A stretch of 16,786 bases of DNA from Treponema sp. (lineage in GTDB: Bacteria; Spirochaetota; Spirochaetia; Treponematales; Treponemataceae), in the NCBI GenBank assembly GCA_017613485.1, contig JAGADS010000107.1, positions 1-16,786 of the forward strand. The letters are read 5' to 3'. Position 1 is the first letter of the stretch. Each line of letters starts with the position of its first letter. Under the pieces are notes generated by a model. That model saw only the letters and a program-made list of their open reading frames with translations, had not been told where the DNA came from and searched no databases. Shown in pieces: positions 6,021-13,281 of this stretch. Made by a program: the position numbers and the translations under genes.

Positions 6021-9000
6021 ATGGAAACAGTTTTTATAAAATCTATTAAAGAATGCCTCGGGGAAAACATAAGAAACCCCAGGGCATTTTTTATTTTCTC
6101 CACTGACATTGCGTCAAGAACATGGGCTGACTGGTGCGTATTAAACGGAAAGACAAAGGCTGTCGCAATGGAACGCTTTATGGCGTGGGACAATTTCAAG
6201 GGAACCTTTTTACGTGCAGTAGAAGATGGAAAAACTGCGGTTCCCTCCCTGCTTCGAAAACTATTCATGCAGGATTTTATACGGAAAAATGCAGAAAAAG
6301 ATAACAGTGATCCAACTAAACTAAAGAAAATAATTGCACCGGAATATGCAGAAAACGCCTCCCAGTTTACAGATTTCCTAAGCAAAAACCTTCCCTCACT
6401 GAACCTCTGGAATACGAGGATGGAGCTTTATAAAGACGAATACGGCACATGGGATTTGGAGGACTGGGATTACAAGCTGCTTTTTGATTCCTACAGGGAT
6501 TTTCTCGACAAAAACAATCTTTTTGAGCCGTCATGGGTTCAGAATGTAAAACTGGAAAAAACTGACATTGAATTTTTCATTCTTTTCCCGGAGCTTCTTG
6601 AGGACTTTGATGAATATTCAGAAATACTTGAGGAAAGCGATTGTGTTACTTTGTGCAGGCTCAGCGAAGACATTCAGGATCCTGTATCTGTGGAATATCC
6701 TGATTCACGTTCAGAATTAAGGCAGACAATACTCCAGATAATAGATCTTGTTCATAATCAGAAAAAATTTGACTGGACTGATATTGCCCTAAGCGTTCCT
6801 GACCTTGATACTTACAGGCCATATCTTGAGCGCGAATTAAAACTGTATGATGTGCCTTTTGTCATCAGGGCCGGTATTCCGCTTACAAAAAACAGTTCTG
6901 CAAGAATATTTGAATCTATTCAGAACTGCTACCAGACTGATTTTTCATACGATAGTGTCCGAAGCCTCCTGCTTGATGAGTGTATTCCCTGGAAAGAAAA
7001 AACTGTACTGCCTCTAAACTATACCGAGGATGGAGAAACAATAAAGAAAACAGTTGAGATAGATCTTGCAAAAACAAGGGAATCTCTTATCCGGCATGGA
7101 AATGAGCTTCACTGCATGTTTCCCTATGAGGAAAAAGAAGATGACGCTACAAAGAAAACAGACACGTGGCTAAAAGCCCTTCATGCACAGAGAAGAGGAC
7201 ATGAGGGAGCCGGACTTAAAGAAGAAGAGAAAAAGGATGAAGAAGAGCTTGCCCTCTACACTGCAATAAAAAACTGCATTAAAAATTTCTATCGCAAAGA
7301 TGAAGATTCACAAGGATTTGAATCAGTATTGCAGGCATGGTTTCAGTTTAAGGAACGCTTTATAAACGACAGTGATTTTTCCGCAGAGTCAAACCAGATT
7401 CTCAGCCGTTGCATAGTTCATCTTCAGGAAATGATGACACTTGAAAATGATTATTGTCTGGCAAACAAAATGGTCATTCCTTCTCCCTATGACTTTTTTG
7501 TACGCGAACTCAGCCAGAAACGATATACTCTTCAGACAGAGCAGAACGGTATCTCTATTTTCGACTACCGGCTTTCGGCAGAAGCATGTTTTCCATGCCA
7601 GTTTGTAATTAATGCAAGCCAGAAACAGATTGACGTACAGTATAAAAAACTTGATTTTTTGAATGCAACAAAACGCTCAAGATTGAATCTTCTAAATAAT
7701 TCAACAGGGCACAATCCTTCCAAAGTTTTTGCCTATCTTTACACAAATGATATTGAGAACAAAGTGCCTGATTTGATACACATTTTCAGTGCAGTCCAGT
7801 CATTTGACGGTTTTACGATTCCCCACAGCTGTCTTTCCGTAAAGGAGCAGCCGGTGTGTCTTGATGAGAATGATTATATACTTGCAGAAAAAAATTGGAT
7901 AGCATCAGGTTGTAAGGGGAAACTAGACATTCAATCACTTCCATATTACGAGGCAAAAAGCCTTTCCCTCTGGAAAAACAATGCGGAAGTAAATTCATGC
8001 AAGGTAAACAGAGACATCCTCAAGGCACGTGCCAGCCACTCACTGATTCAAGACAAAGACTATCTTATTCAAAAAGGAATCATCCAATACGATGGACAGC
8101 TCAAGATGCTTATAGAAAAGAACAGGGATAAAAAAGTCATTGGATTTATTAAAGGCGAAAAGAATTTTCTTGAAAAATACAGCAAAAATCCATTTTCAAC
8201 TTTACCAAAAATAACAGCAAGAGCCGAGCTTGAAAACTTTTTTCCATGCCCCAGAAACTGGACTTTATCACGCTTACTAAAACTAAAACCTGATACTCTC
8301 GACATTACACTTCTTAAAAGTTACGAGATAGGAAACCTTAACCATGCAGTTCTAGAGGAATTCATGAAGGATTATCTTGGAGAAAGCCTGCCATATTTCA
8401 GTGAGGAAAAATCCAGCTTTATTAAAGAAGATGAGGATATTACAGAAACAGTAAAAAAGCAGATACAACATGCAACTGAAAAAGCAATACAGGAATTTTC
8501 AAAAAGTCCGTTGGTAAAAAAAGTTTTATTAAGTCAGCAGAATCAAATATCAGATTCCATGTATGGTTTCCTTTGCATCCTTCTTATACCCTTTGGCAGC
8601 TCCATCAATTCAAATGGCGAAAGGCAGAATATTGCAGGTCTAGGAAAATGCACAGTCTATGGAGTTGAGAACATAAGTCTTTACCCTTCTGAAAACGCTG
8701 ATTATTTTTATACTGGTGTAATCGACTGTCTTTTAAAATCTCCACGCATGGATGATTCAGAAACAGAAGGCTGGATAATAATTGACTGGAAATCAAGTTC
8801 TGCATCAATACCGAGGGCAGCAGACATTTATCAGGATGAAAACGGACTTCTTCATGACTTTCAGATGCCGATGTACATCACTCTTATACTTGCTCAGTCT
8901 GATGAAAAGAACGTCGATGCAGCATATTATTATTCACTAAGAAAAGAAAAAAAATCCTATGAGCAAAAAAAAGCAGTTATTGATCGTTATGTCAATTCAG

Positions 9001-9242
9001 AAAAAAAAGATTTAACACAAAAGTCTTTTGAACCTGTAATAAAAAAATTCACTGAATATGCAGATGTTTTTTCAAAAAAATGCATGGATGTTCCAGAGCC
9101 TTACATATCATACGACAGCAAAGACAGCCTTGCCGTGCGTGCCGAGCGTGACTGTACTAAATGCGATTTTAAGTCAATATGCAGGACAACCTACTCCATC
9201 GCAGAAAGAAACCTAAAGTCTTTAGCGGGGGCAAACAAATGA
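6021..9242 (+). CDS. addB: AddB/RexB-type PD-(D/E)XK nuclease subunit
   Basis: This 1073-residue protein is the likely partner of the AddA-type enzyme that follows, together resecting double-strand DNA ends for recombination. The C-terminal RecB-type nuclease shows H775 (GNLNHAVLEEF), D902 (GVIDCLL) and D922-x-K924 (IIIDWKSS). Four cysteines fit an AddB iron-sulphur cluster: C743 (FFPCPRNW) and C1045-x2-C1048-x5-C1054, the same spacing as recalled for Bacillus AddB. The N-terminus (FFIFSTDIASRTWADW) corresponds to the AddB helicase-like domain, but there is no Walker A GxGKT, so this half is probably a structural scanning or scaffold domain. No good Shine-Dalgarno precedes the start; a one-base gap to the upstream stop suggests coupled translation. 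A terminator-like hairpin lies at 6052-6092 inside the gene. The ATGA overlap with addA supports a complex. Automated annotation might simply say PD-(D/E)XK nuclease. Confidence 0.87.
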   Translation: METVFIKSIKECLGENIRNPRAFFIFSTDIASRTWADWCVLNGKTKAVAMERFMAWDNFKGTFLRAVEDGKTAVPSLLRKLFMQDFIRKNAEKDNSDPTKLKKIIAPEYAENASQFTDFLSKNLPSLNLWNTRMELYKDEYGTWDLEDWDYKLLFDSYRDFLDKNNLFEPSWVQNVKLEKTDIEFFILFPELLEDFDEYSEILEESDCVTLCRLSEDIQDPVSVEYPDSRSELRQTILQIIDLVHNQKKFDWTDIALSVPDLDTYRPYLERELKLYDVPFVIRAGIPLTKNSSARIFESIQNCYQTDFSYDSVRSLLLDECIPWKEKTVLPLNYTEDGETIKKTVEIDLAKTRESLIRHGNELHCMFPYEEKEDDATKKTDTWLKALHAQRRGHEGAGLKEEEKKDEEELALYTAIKNCIKNFYRKDEDSQGFESVLQAWFQFKERFINDSDFSAESNQILSRCIVHLQEMMTLENDYCLANKMVIPSPYDFFVRELSQKRYTLQTEQNGISIFDYRLSAEACFPCQFVINASQKQIDVQYKKLDFLNATKRSRLNLLNNSTGHNPSKVFAYLYTNDIENKVPDLIHIFSAVQSFDGFTIPHSCLSVKEQPVCLDENDYILAEKNWIASGCKGKLDIQSLPYYEAKSLSLWKNNAEVNSCKVNRDILKARASHSLIQDKDYLIQKGIIQYDGQLKMLIEKNRDKKVIGFIKGEKNFLEKYSKNPFSTLPKITARAELENFFPCPRNWTLSRLLKLKPDTLDITLLKSYEIGNLNHAVLEEFMKDYLGESLPYFSEEKSSFIKEDEDITETVKKQIQHATEKAIQEFSKSPLVKKVLLSQQNQISDSMYGFLCILLIPFGSSINSNGERQNIAGLGKCTVYGVENISLYPSENADYFYTGVIDCLLKSPRMDDSETEGWIIIDWKSSSASIPRAADIYQDENGLLHDFQMPMYITLILAQSDEKNVDAAYYYSLRKEKKSYEQKKAVIDRYVNSEKKDLTQKSFEPVIKKFTEYADVFSKKCMDVPEPYISYDSKDSLAVRAERDCTKCDFKSICRTTYSIAERNLKSLAGANK
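6052..6092 (+). terminator. Terminator-shaped hairpin inside the start of addB
   Basis: AATGCCT (6052-6058) pairs with GGGCATT (6082-6088), including one T-G wobble; after a single C/A mismatch, GGGG (6060-6063) pairs with CCCC (6077-6080). The loop is 13 bases. Six T residues (6087-6092) overlap and follow the stem, then ATTTT. It has intrinsic terminator shape but sits 31-72 bases into the coding region. It could end the upstream message or attenuate addBA; activity is not shown. Confidence 0.6.
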
Positions 9243-12200
9243 ACAGCATTGATGATTTCAGTTACCTGAATGTTTTACCAAGGCCCCTTGACGATCATCA
9301 GGAAAAAGTCTGCTTTACCGAAAAAAACACAGTAGTTGCAGCTGGAGCCGGATCAGGAAAAACAGAAGTACTGGCAAAACGATTTGCATGGCTGATTATT
9401 TCCTGTGGAATAAAAGTTCAGGAAATACTTACACTCACATTTACAAATAAAGCCGCAGCAGAGATGTATCAGAGGATTTACCGCACGTTAGGGATTCTAT
9501 CTGAAAGCCCGGATGTTACAGAAGATGTCCGAAAAAAGGCAAGCCAGGCACTCAATGATTTTTCCCTTGCACATATACAGACGCTTGACTCCTACAACGT
9601 ATCCATATTAAGGCAATGTGCAAACCGCTACGGCATTAAACCTGATTTTACGATAGAAAGCAGTGACGGTAAAAGAAACATAAAGGATGCTGCCCTTAGA
9701 TTCATGCTAAACCACTGTGATGATGAAATTCTCCCGCATTACTGTGAGCCTGGTAAAATTCAGGATTTTGCAGACAATGTCCTTTCGGCTGCGATAATCG
9801 GATATACAACCATTGCGGATCCCGATGACTTTTTTACTCAAAAGCTGGAAGTTCAGGCACAGATTGTATCACAGGCATTCAACTATCTTGTTCTGGGAAC
9901 CCCCCTGGAAATCGATGAGGATTCTTCTTTTTATAATGCTGTCAAATGTTTCCCCACACTCAATGGTTATAAGGAATCGGTGGAATCAGCTTTAAAACTG
10001 GAAATTGAAACAAAAAAAGACATTGAAAATAAAAAAAAGGATTACATAAAGGAGATTTATCTTTTTTTAGACCTGATAAATGAGCTTAAAGACAAAGAAA
10101 GCCTAACCAAAAACGACATCATGGAATACAGTCCCAGATTAAAGCAATACATTGACCAATTTAACCGCATAAAACAACAGGCTGTACATTGCTCAGAAAC
10201 AACAGGCCGAATACAATCCGTAAATACCATAATAAAGAAATCCGGAGACTTCCATCAGGATTTTGCAGTCGCAATAAATTCAATTTTTGAATTCTCAAGC
10301 CAGTTCAGCAACACAAAGAAAATGATGGAATTCTTCAATGAATTCCTGAAAGAGATAAATGATTACAAAAGGCAAAGCGGTTCTCTTTCTTTTTCAGATA
10401 TAAGTACAATGGCATTAAAAGCACTTGCTGAAAACGAAGACATACGTAATCAGGAAAAAAGGGCTTACAAAAAAATAATGATAGATGAGTTCCAGGACAA
10501 TAACGGAATGAACCGAGACCTGCTCTATCTACTGTCGATAAAGGACGGAGAGTTTGAGTCAGAGGACGGCTCTGCAATCATAAACTATGACAGGTCAAAT
10601 CTGGACAGTCTTCATCAGATGATTAAAGACAAGCGAGAGCAAGACAAGCTGTTTTTTGTAGGAGATGAAAAGCAGTCAATATACAGATTTAGAAAAGCTG
10701 ATGTCTCTGTATTCAGAATGCTTGCACTTGAAAACGAATACCTGAGCATGACGTACAATTACCGTTCGAGTCCAGAACTTTTACGTGCATTCAATTTACT
10801 GTTTGGCGATTACCAGATATTTGACTCTGCAAAATCCGAAATCAATTACGAGGCACAGTATACAAAACCGGCACTCAAAAAAGACATGGATAAGCTTCCC
10901 GAACTGAAAAAAGATACGGTTCCTGTTCACGTCTACATGGTTGATAAAAATATGCTCGCTGAAGGAGAACACTTTTTACCTGTAAAAGATCAGGAGGCAT
11001 ATTTCCTTGCAAAAAAAATAAGAGAACTGGTTGAAAAAGAAAACTGTACTTATTCATCCATTACAATTCTGGATAAAAGCAGGAAAGACAGAAACGTAAT
11101 TCAAAAATATCTAGCAATGTTTTCCATTCCTTTTGAAGTTGATCAATACAGCAACATATTTGAGTCCGGACTTATCACAGACTTCTACTATTTCCTCAAG
11201 CTGTGTATTTATCCTTCTGACTCACTTGCATTTGCCTCTTACCTTTGCTCTCCTTTTGCAGGCCTAAGTGAAAGCGCATCGGAAGTAATCCTTACATATC
11301 TCATAAAGACAGATAATTCTCCTTTTGATCCATTGGATGATTCTCATGACCTTGATATTAAAAATGACATAGGTTCTTTTGAATGGGAAAAGTTTTTATC
11401 CGCAAGGAATTTCTACAGGGATTACCGGCCAACAGTATTAAAGCAGAAAATCTCCACAACAGTTTCAGAGCTTTATCATTACCGGGGCTACAAATACGAG
11501 ACATATCTTTCCAGTGAAACACGTCTTTATGAAGAACAGTTTGACCTTCTGTTTGAGCTTGCAAGGAATACAGATGAAAGCGGAAAAAGCCTGGGATGGT
11601 TCCTGGATGAAATGACAACACTTCAAAAAGAAAGCCGTTGGGAAAAAAGTGATCTTGACGCTTCTGAGGTAAGCTATCCTCTTGAACGGAAAGATTCTGT
11701 AAAAATAATGTCCATACATAAAAGCAAGGGGCTCCAGAAAGACCATGTCTTTATATGTGGATGCACAAACGTTACCTCACGAAATAACGACAAATCGATT
11801 TTCTTTCAGGATGAAAGCGGCCTCTCCCTGAAAAGCCTGGACATGTCACAAAACTTCCTGTTCCTTATACAGAAAAACCTTTCAAAAAAACAGGAGCTTG
11901 CTGAATTCCGCCGTTTGATTTATGTCGCAATAACCAGGGCAATAAAATCAGTTCACATAATCGGTCATTGGGATAACGAAATAAACGATGAGAAAGAATT
12001 TGCAATTCTTGAAAAGATAATCCTAAAGCTCTACCCTGACTGCAACAACGGAGAAGAAAACTACAATACAATATATGAAGACGGCTGTGCATTCGATTAT
12101 ACAAACATCAAGCCGGTAAAATACAAGGACCTTGAGGCATCAGAAACACTTGACTCAATAAGAAGCAGGATTTTGGATTCAATCCCCATGATGGAAGTAT

Positions 12201-12886
12201 CGGAAGAAAAACATCTTTATAGCGTTAATCCTGTTAAACGCATAAGTCCAAGCCACATTCAGGATGCTGTGGTTTCTTCTGAAAAAATTCCCGGCGATGA
12301 TCTTTATGAGGATTTGACCAGCATTCTTAATCGTTACGGAGACATTACACAGGATGAAACCGATGAGCCTTCAGAGCATGATGAGAATGAACTTACAGGC
12401 ATAGCTTTCACATCAGCTGACTTTGGAACTTTGATTCATGATTACCTGTGCAAGATGGGACAAGGCATTTCCCCTCAGGAATACAAGCCGGATATTCGAA
12501 TGTTCAAGAATCTGAAGGACAATGACAGGGAGAAAATAAAGTCAATATGCGTAAGAATGTGCATTCAGTTTGCGAAAAATGATTTGTACAAGGATTTTAT
12601 TGATGCAAAAGCCAGGAGCTGCATCTGTAAAAACGAGTATGCATTTGCAATGTATGACGGAGATGCCCTTTATCACGGTTCCATAGACTTGATTTACCAA
12701 AAACCGGATGGAGAAGTAATCATCGTTGACTACAAGACCGACCGCGAGATAAACCCAAGCAGGCATGAAAGCCAGCAAAGCTGTTATAAGGAAGCCGCGA
12801 AATCTTTGATTCCAGATGCAACTAAAATATCATGCCGTCTTTATTACCTGAGATTTGATAAAACTGTAAGCATTCTGGAAGATTAG
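9239..12886 (+). CDS. addA: AddA/RexA-type UvrD-like helicase-nuclease
   Basis: This 1215-residue superfamily 1A DNA helicase carries a C-terminal nuclease. Motifs in order: Q21; Walker A AGAGSGKT (35-42); Ia LTLTFTNKAAAEM (64-76); Walker B IDEFQD (415-420); III GDEKQSIYRFR (475-485); IV TYNYRSS (505-511); V SIHKSKGLQ (825-833); VI EFRRLIYVAITRA (889-901). The RecB-type nuclease has H1067 (GTLIHDYL), D1150 (GSIDLI), D1164 and K1166 (VDYKTD), and Q1179/Q1180 with Y1183 (QQSCY). Length and architecture match AddA/RexA. The start at 9239 overlaps the addB stop codon as ATGA, with GGGGG at 9227-9231 as ribosome binding site. Both subunits keep a nuclease, as in AddAB rather than RecBCD. I see no crossover (Chi) recognition information. 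It could be annotated recB or UvrD-helicase in other genomes. Confidence 0.93.
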   Translation: MNSIDDFSYLNVLPRPLDDHQEKVCFTEKNTVVAAGAGSGKTEVLAKRFAWLIISCGIKVQEILTLTFTNKAAAEMYQRIYRTLGILSESPDVTEDVRKKASQALNDFSLAHIQTLDSYNVSILRQCANRYGIKPDFTIESSDGKRNIKDAALRFMLNHCDDEILPHYCEPGKIQDFADNVLSAAIIGYTTIADPDDFFTQKLEVQAQIVSQAFNYLVLGTPLEIDEDSSFYNAVKCFPTLNGYKESVESALKLEIETKKDIENKKKDYIKEIYLFLDLINELKDKESLTKNDIMEYSPRLKQYIDQFNRIKQQAVHCSETTGRIQSVNTIIKKSGDFHQDFAVAINSIFEFSSQFSNTKKMMEFFNEFLKEINDYKRQSGSLSFSDISTMALKALAENEDIRNQEKRAYKKIMIDEFQDNNGMNRDLLYLLSIKDGEFESEDGSAIINYDRSNLDSLHQMIKDKREQDKLFFVGDEKQSIYRFRKADVSVFRMLALENEYLSMTYNYRSSPELLRAFNLLFGDYQIFDSAKSEINYEAQYTKPALKKDMDKLPELKKDTVPVHVYMVDKNMLAEGEHFLPVKDQEAYFLAKKIRELVEKENCTYSSITILDKSRKDRNVIQKYLAMFSIPFEVDQYSNIFESGLITDFYYFLKLCIYPSDSLAFASYLCSPFAGLSESASEVILTYLIKTDNSPFDPLDDSHDLDIKNDIGSFEWEKFLSARNFYRDYRPTVLKQKISTTVSELYHYRGYKYETYLSSETRLYEEQFDLLFELARNTDESGKSLGWFLDEMTTLQKESRWEKSDLDASEVSYPLERKDSVKIMSIHKSKGLQKDHVFICGCTNVTSRNNDKSIFFQDESGLSLKSLDMSQNFLFLIQKNLSKKQELAEFRRLIYVAITRAIKSVHIIGHWDNEINDEKEFAILEKIILKLYPDCNNGEENYNTIYEDGCAFDYTNIKPVKYKDLEASETLDSIRSRILDSIPMMEVSEEKHLYSVNPVKRISPSHIQDAVVSSEKIPGDDLYEDLTSILNRYGDITQDETDEPSEHDENELTGIAFTSADFGTLIHDYLCKMGQGISPQEYKPDIRMFKNLKDNDREKIKSICVRMCIQFAKNDLYKDFIDAKARSCICKNEYAFAMYDGDALYHGSIDLIYQKPDGEVIIVDYKTDREINPSRHESQQSCYKEAAKSLIPDATKISCRLYYLRFDKTVSILED

Positions 12887-12914
12887 AAAGACAAGGAAAT
12901 GCATGAACAAAAAG

Positions 12915-12987
12915 TCGGGTAACCCGGATTCGAACCGGGGACCTCTACGTCCCGAACGTAGCGCGCTACCAGCTGCGCTATTACCCG
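12915..12987 (-). tRNA. tRNA-Pro (anticodon CGG)
   Basis: The minus strand folds into a full 73-base cloverleaf: acceptor CGGGTAA/TTACCCG, T8-A9, D-stem GCGC/GCGC with loop AGCTGGTA, anticodon stem CTACG/CGTAG with loop TTCGGGA (anticodon CGG), variable AGGTC, T-arm CCCGG-TTCGAAT-CCGGG, and discriminator A. C1-G72 with A73 is normal for proline tRNA. CCA is not encoded: the next bases are CTTTTT, so CCA must be added by nucleotidyltransferase. The T-run is the only terminator-like feature downstream, and the gene converges on addA with 28 bases between. Confidence 0.97.
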
Positions 12988-12998
12988 ATTGTATTACA

Positions 12999-13004
12999 AT
13001 TATA
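12999..13004 (-). promoter_or_regulatory. Possible -10 box for tRNA-Pro
   Basis: A perfect TATAAT on the minus strand lies 11 bases upstream of the mature tRNA-Pro 5' end. The -35 region would fall within the preceding terminator stem and does not resemble TTGACA, so the promoter is weak or read-through from tRNA-Asp contributes. Confidence 0.45.
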
Positions 13005-13009
13005 TGTAC

Positions 13010-13037
13010 AAAAAAAAAGCCACTCTTACGAATGGCT
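13010..13037 (-). terminator. Intrinsic terminator between tRNA-Asp and tRNA-Pro
   Basis: On the minus strand AGCCATT pairs with AGTGGCT (seven pairs with one wobble) around a six-base loop CGTAAG, followed by nine T residues. It lies directly after tRNA-Asp and should end most transcripts before tRNA-Pro. Confidence 0.85.
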
Positions 13038-13043
13038 CGTATA

Positions 13044-13117
13044 CGGGAGCTACGGGGCTCGAACCCGTGATCTCCGGCGTGACAGGCCAGCGCGATAACC
13101 AGCTTCGCTAAGCCCCC
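13044..13117 (-). tRNA. tRNA-Asp (anticodon GTC)
   Basis: The minus strand forms a 74-base cloverleaf: acceptor GGGGGCT/AGCTCCC with one G-T wobble, T8-A9, D-stem GCGA/TCGC with loop AGCTGGTTA, anticodon stem CTGGC/GCCGG with loop CTGTCAC (anticodon GTC), variable AGATC, T-arm ACGGG-TTCGAGC-CCCGT, and discriminator G as expected for aspartate. CCA is not encoded (TATAC follows). Confidence 0.97.
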
Positions 13118-13131
13118 GTGATGTTTCTAAA

Positions 13132-13158
13132 ATTATCATATTCATTGGTTTGTGTCAA
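13132..13158 (-). promoter_or_regulatory. Promoter of tRNA-Asp
   Basis: A perfect TTGACA (13153-13158) is followed by GATAAT (13132-13137) at a 15-base spacer, or ATAATT at 16. The short spacer is slightly off the optimum. The mature tRNA starts 14 bases after the -10. Phased A-tracts lie directly upstream. Confidence 0.75.
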
Positions 13159-13161
13159 GCG

Positions 13162-13188
13162 TTTTTTGTATTTTTTTATGTTTTTTTT
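13162..13188. promoter_or_regulatory. Phased A-tracts, probable UP element or curved DNA
   Basis: T-runs of 6, 7 and 8 bases (13162-13167, 13171-13177, 13181-13188) have centres about 10 bp apart. Read on the minus strand they are three A-tracts ending four bases upstream of the tRNA-Asp -35 box, the position of an UP element. The same DNA lies upstream of the oppositely directed chaperone promoter. Confidence 0.7.
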
Positions 13189-13208
13189 AGAACATTGCCT
13201 CTTCCCCG

Positions 13209-13237
13209 TTGACAGTCACTTTATACAGTGATAAAAT
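13209..13237 (+). promoter_or_regulatory. Promoter of the chaperone/DUF115 operon
   Basis: TTGACA (13209-13214), a 17-base spacer and TAAAAT (13232-13237) form a near-consensus promoter. Transcription should start near 13244, which excludes an apparent ATG at 13228 as translation start. A second TATAAT at 13246-13251 has no matching -35. Confidence 0.85.
13216..13231. repeat. Inverted repeat in the promoter spacer, possible operator
   Basis: TCACT (13216-13220) and AGTGA (13227-13231) are perfect inverted arms around TTATAC. They sit exactly between the -35 and -10 boxes of the promoter at 13209-13237, a classic place for a repressor or for a MerR-like activator. The arms are only 5 bp, so chance cannot be excluded. 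Confidence 0.4.
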
Positions 13238-13281
13238 CATTTTACTATAATATTAACTATAAAGAAAGGATGTATTCTCCT

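Noticed and set aside
9179..9238. Earlier in-frame start for addA
   Set aside because: It would add 20 residues overlapping the cysteine-rich end of addB; the ATG at 9239 overlaps the addB stop as ATGA and has a G-rich ribosome binding site at the right distance.
6021..12886. RecBCD rather than AddAB
   Set aside because: There are two large subunits only; the first carries the AddB-type four-cysteine nuclease and no RecC or RecD homologue is present.
13228..13281. Earlier in-frame starts for the chaperone gene at 13228 and 13270
   Set aside because: The ATG at 13228 lies at the -10 box of a strong promoter and would not be transcribed; that at 13270 overlaps the Shine-Dalgarno. The start at 13282 gives the usual short tail before the membrane anchor.
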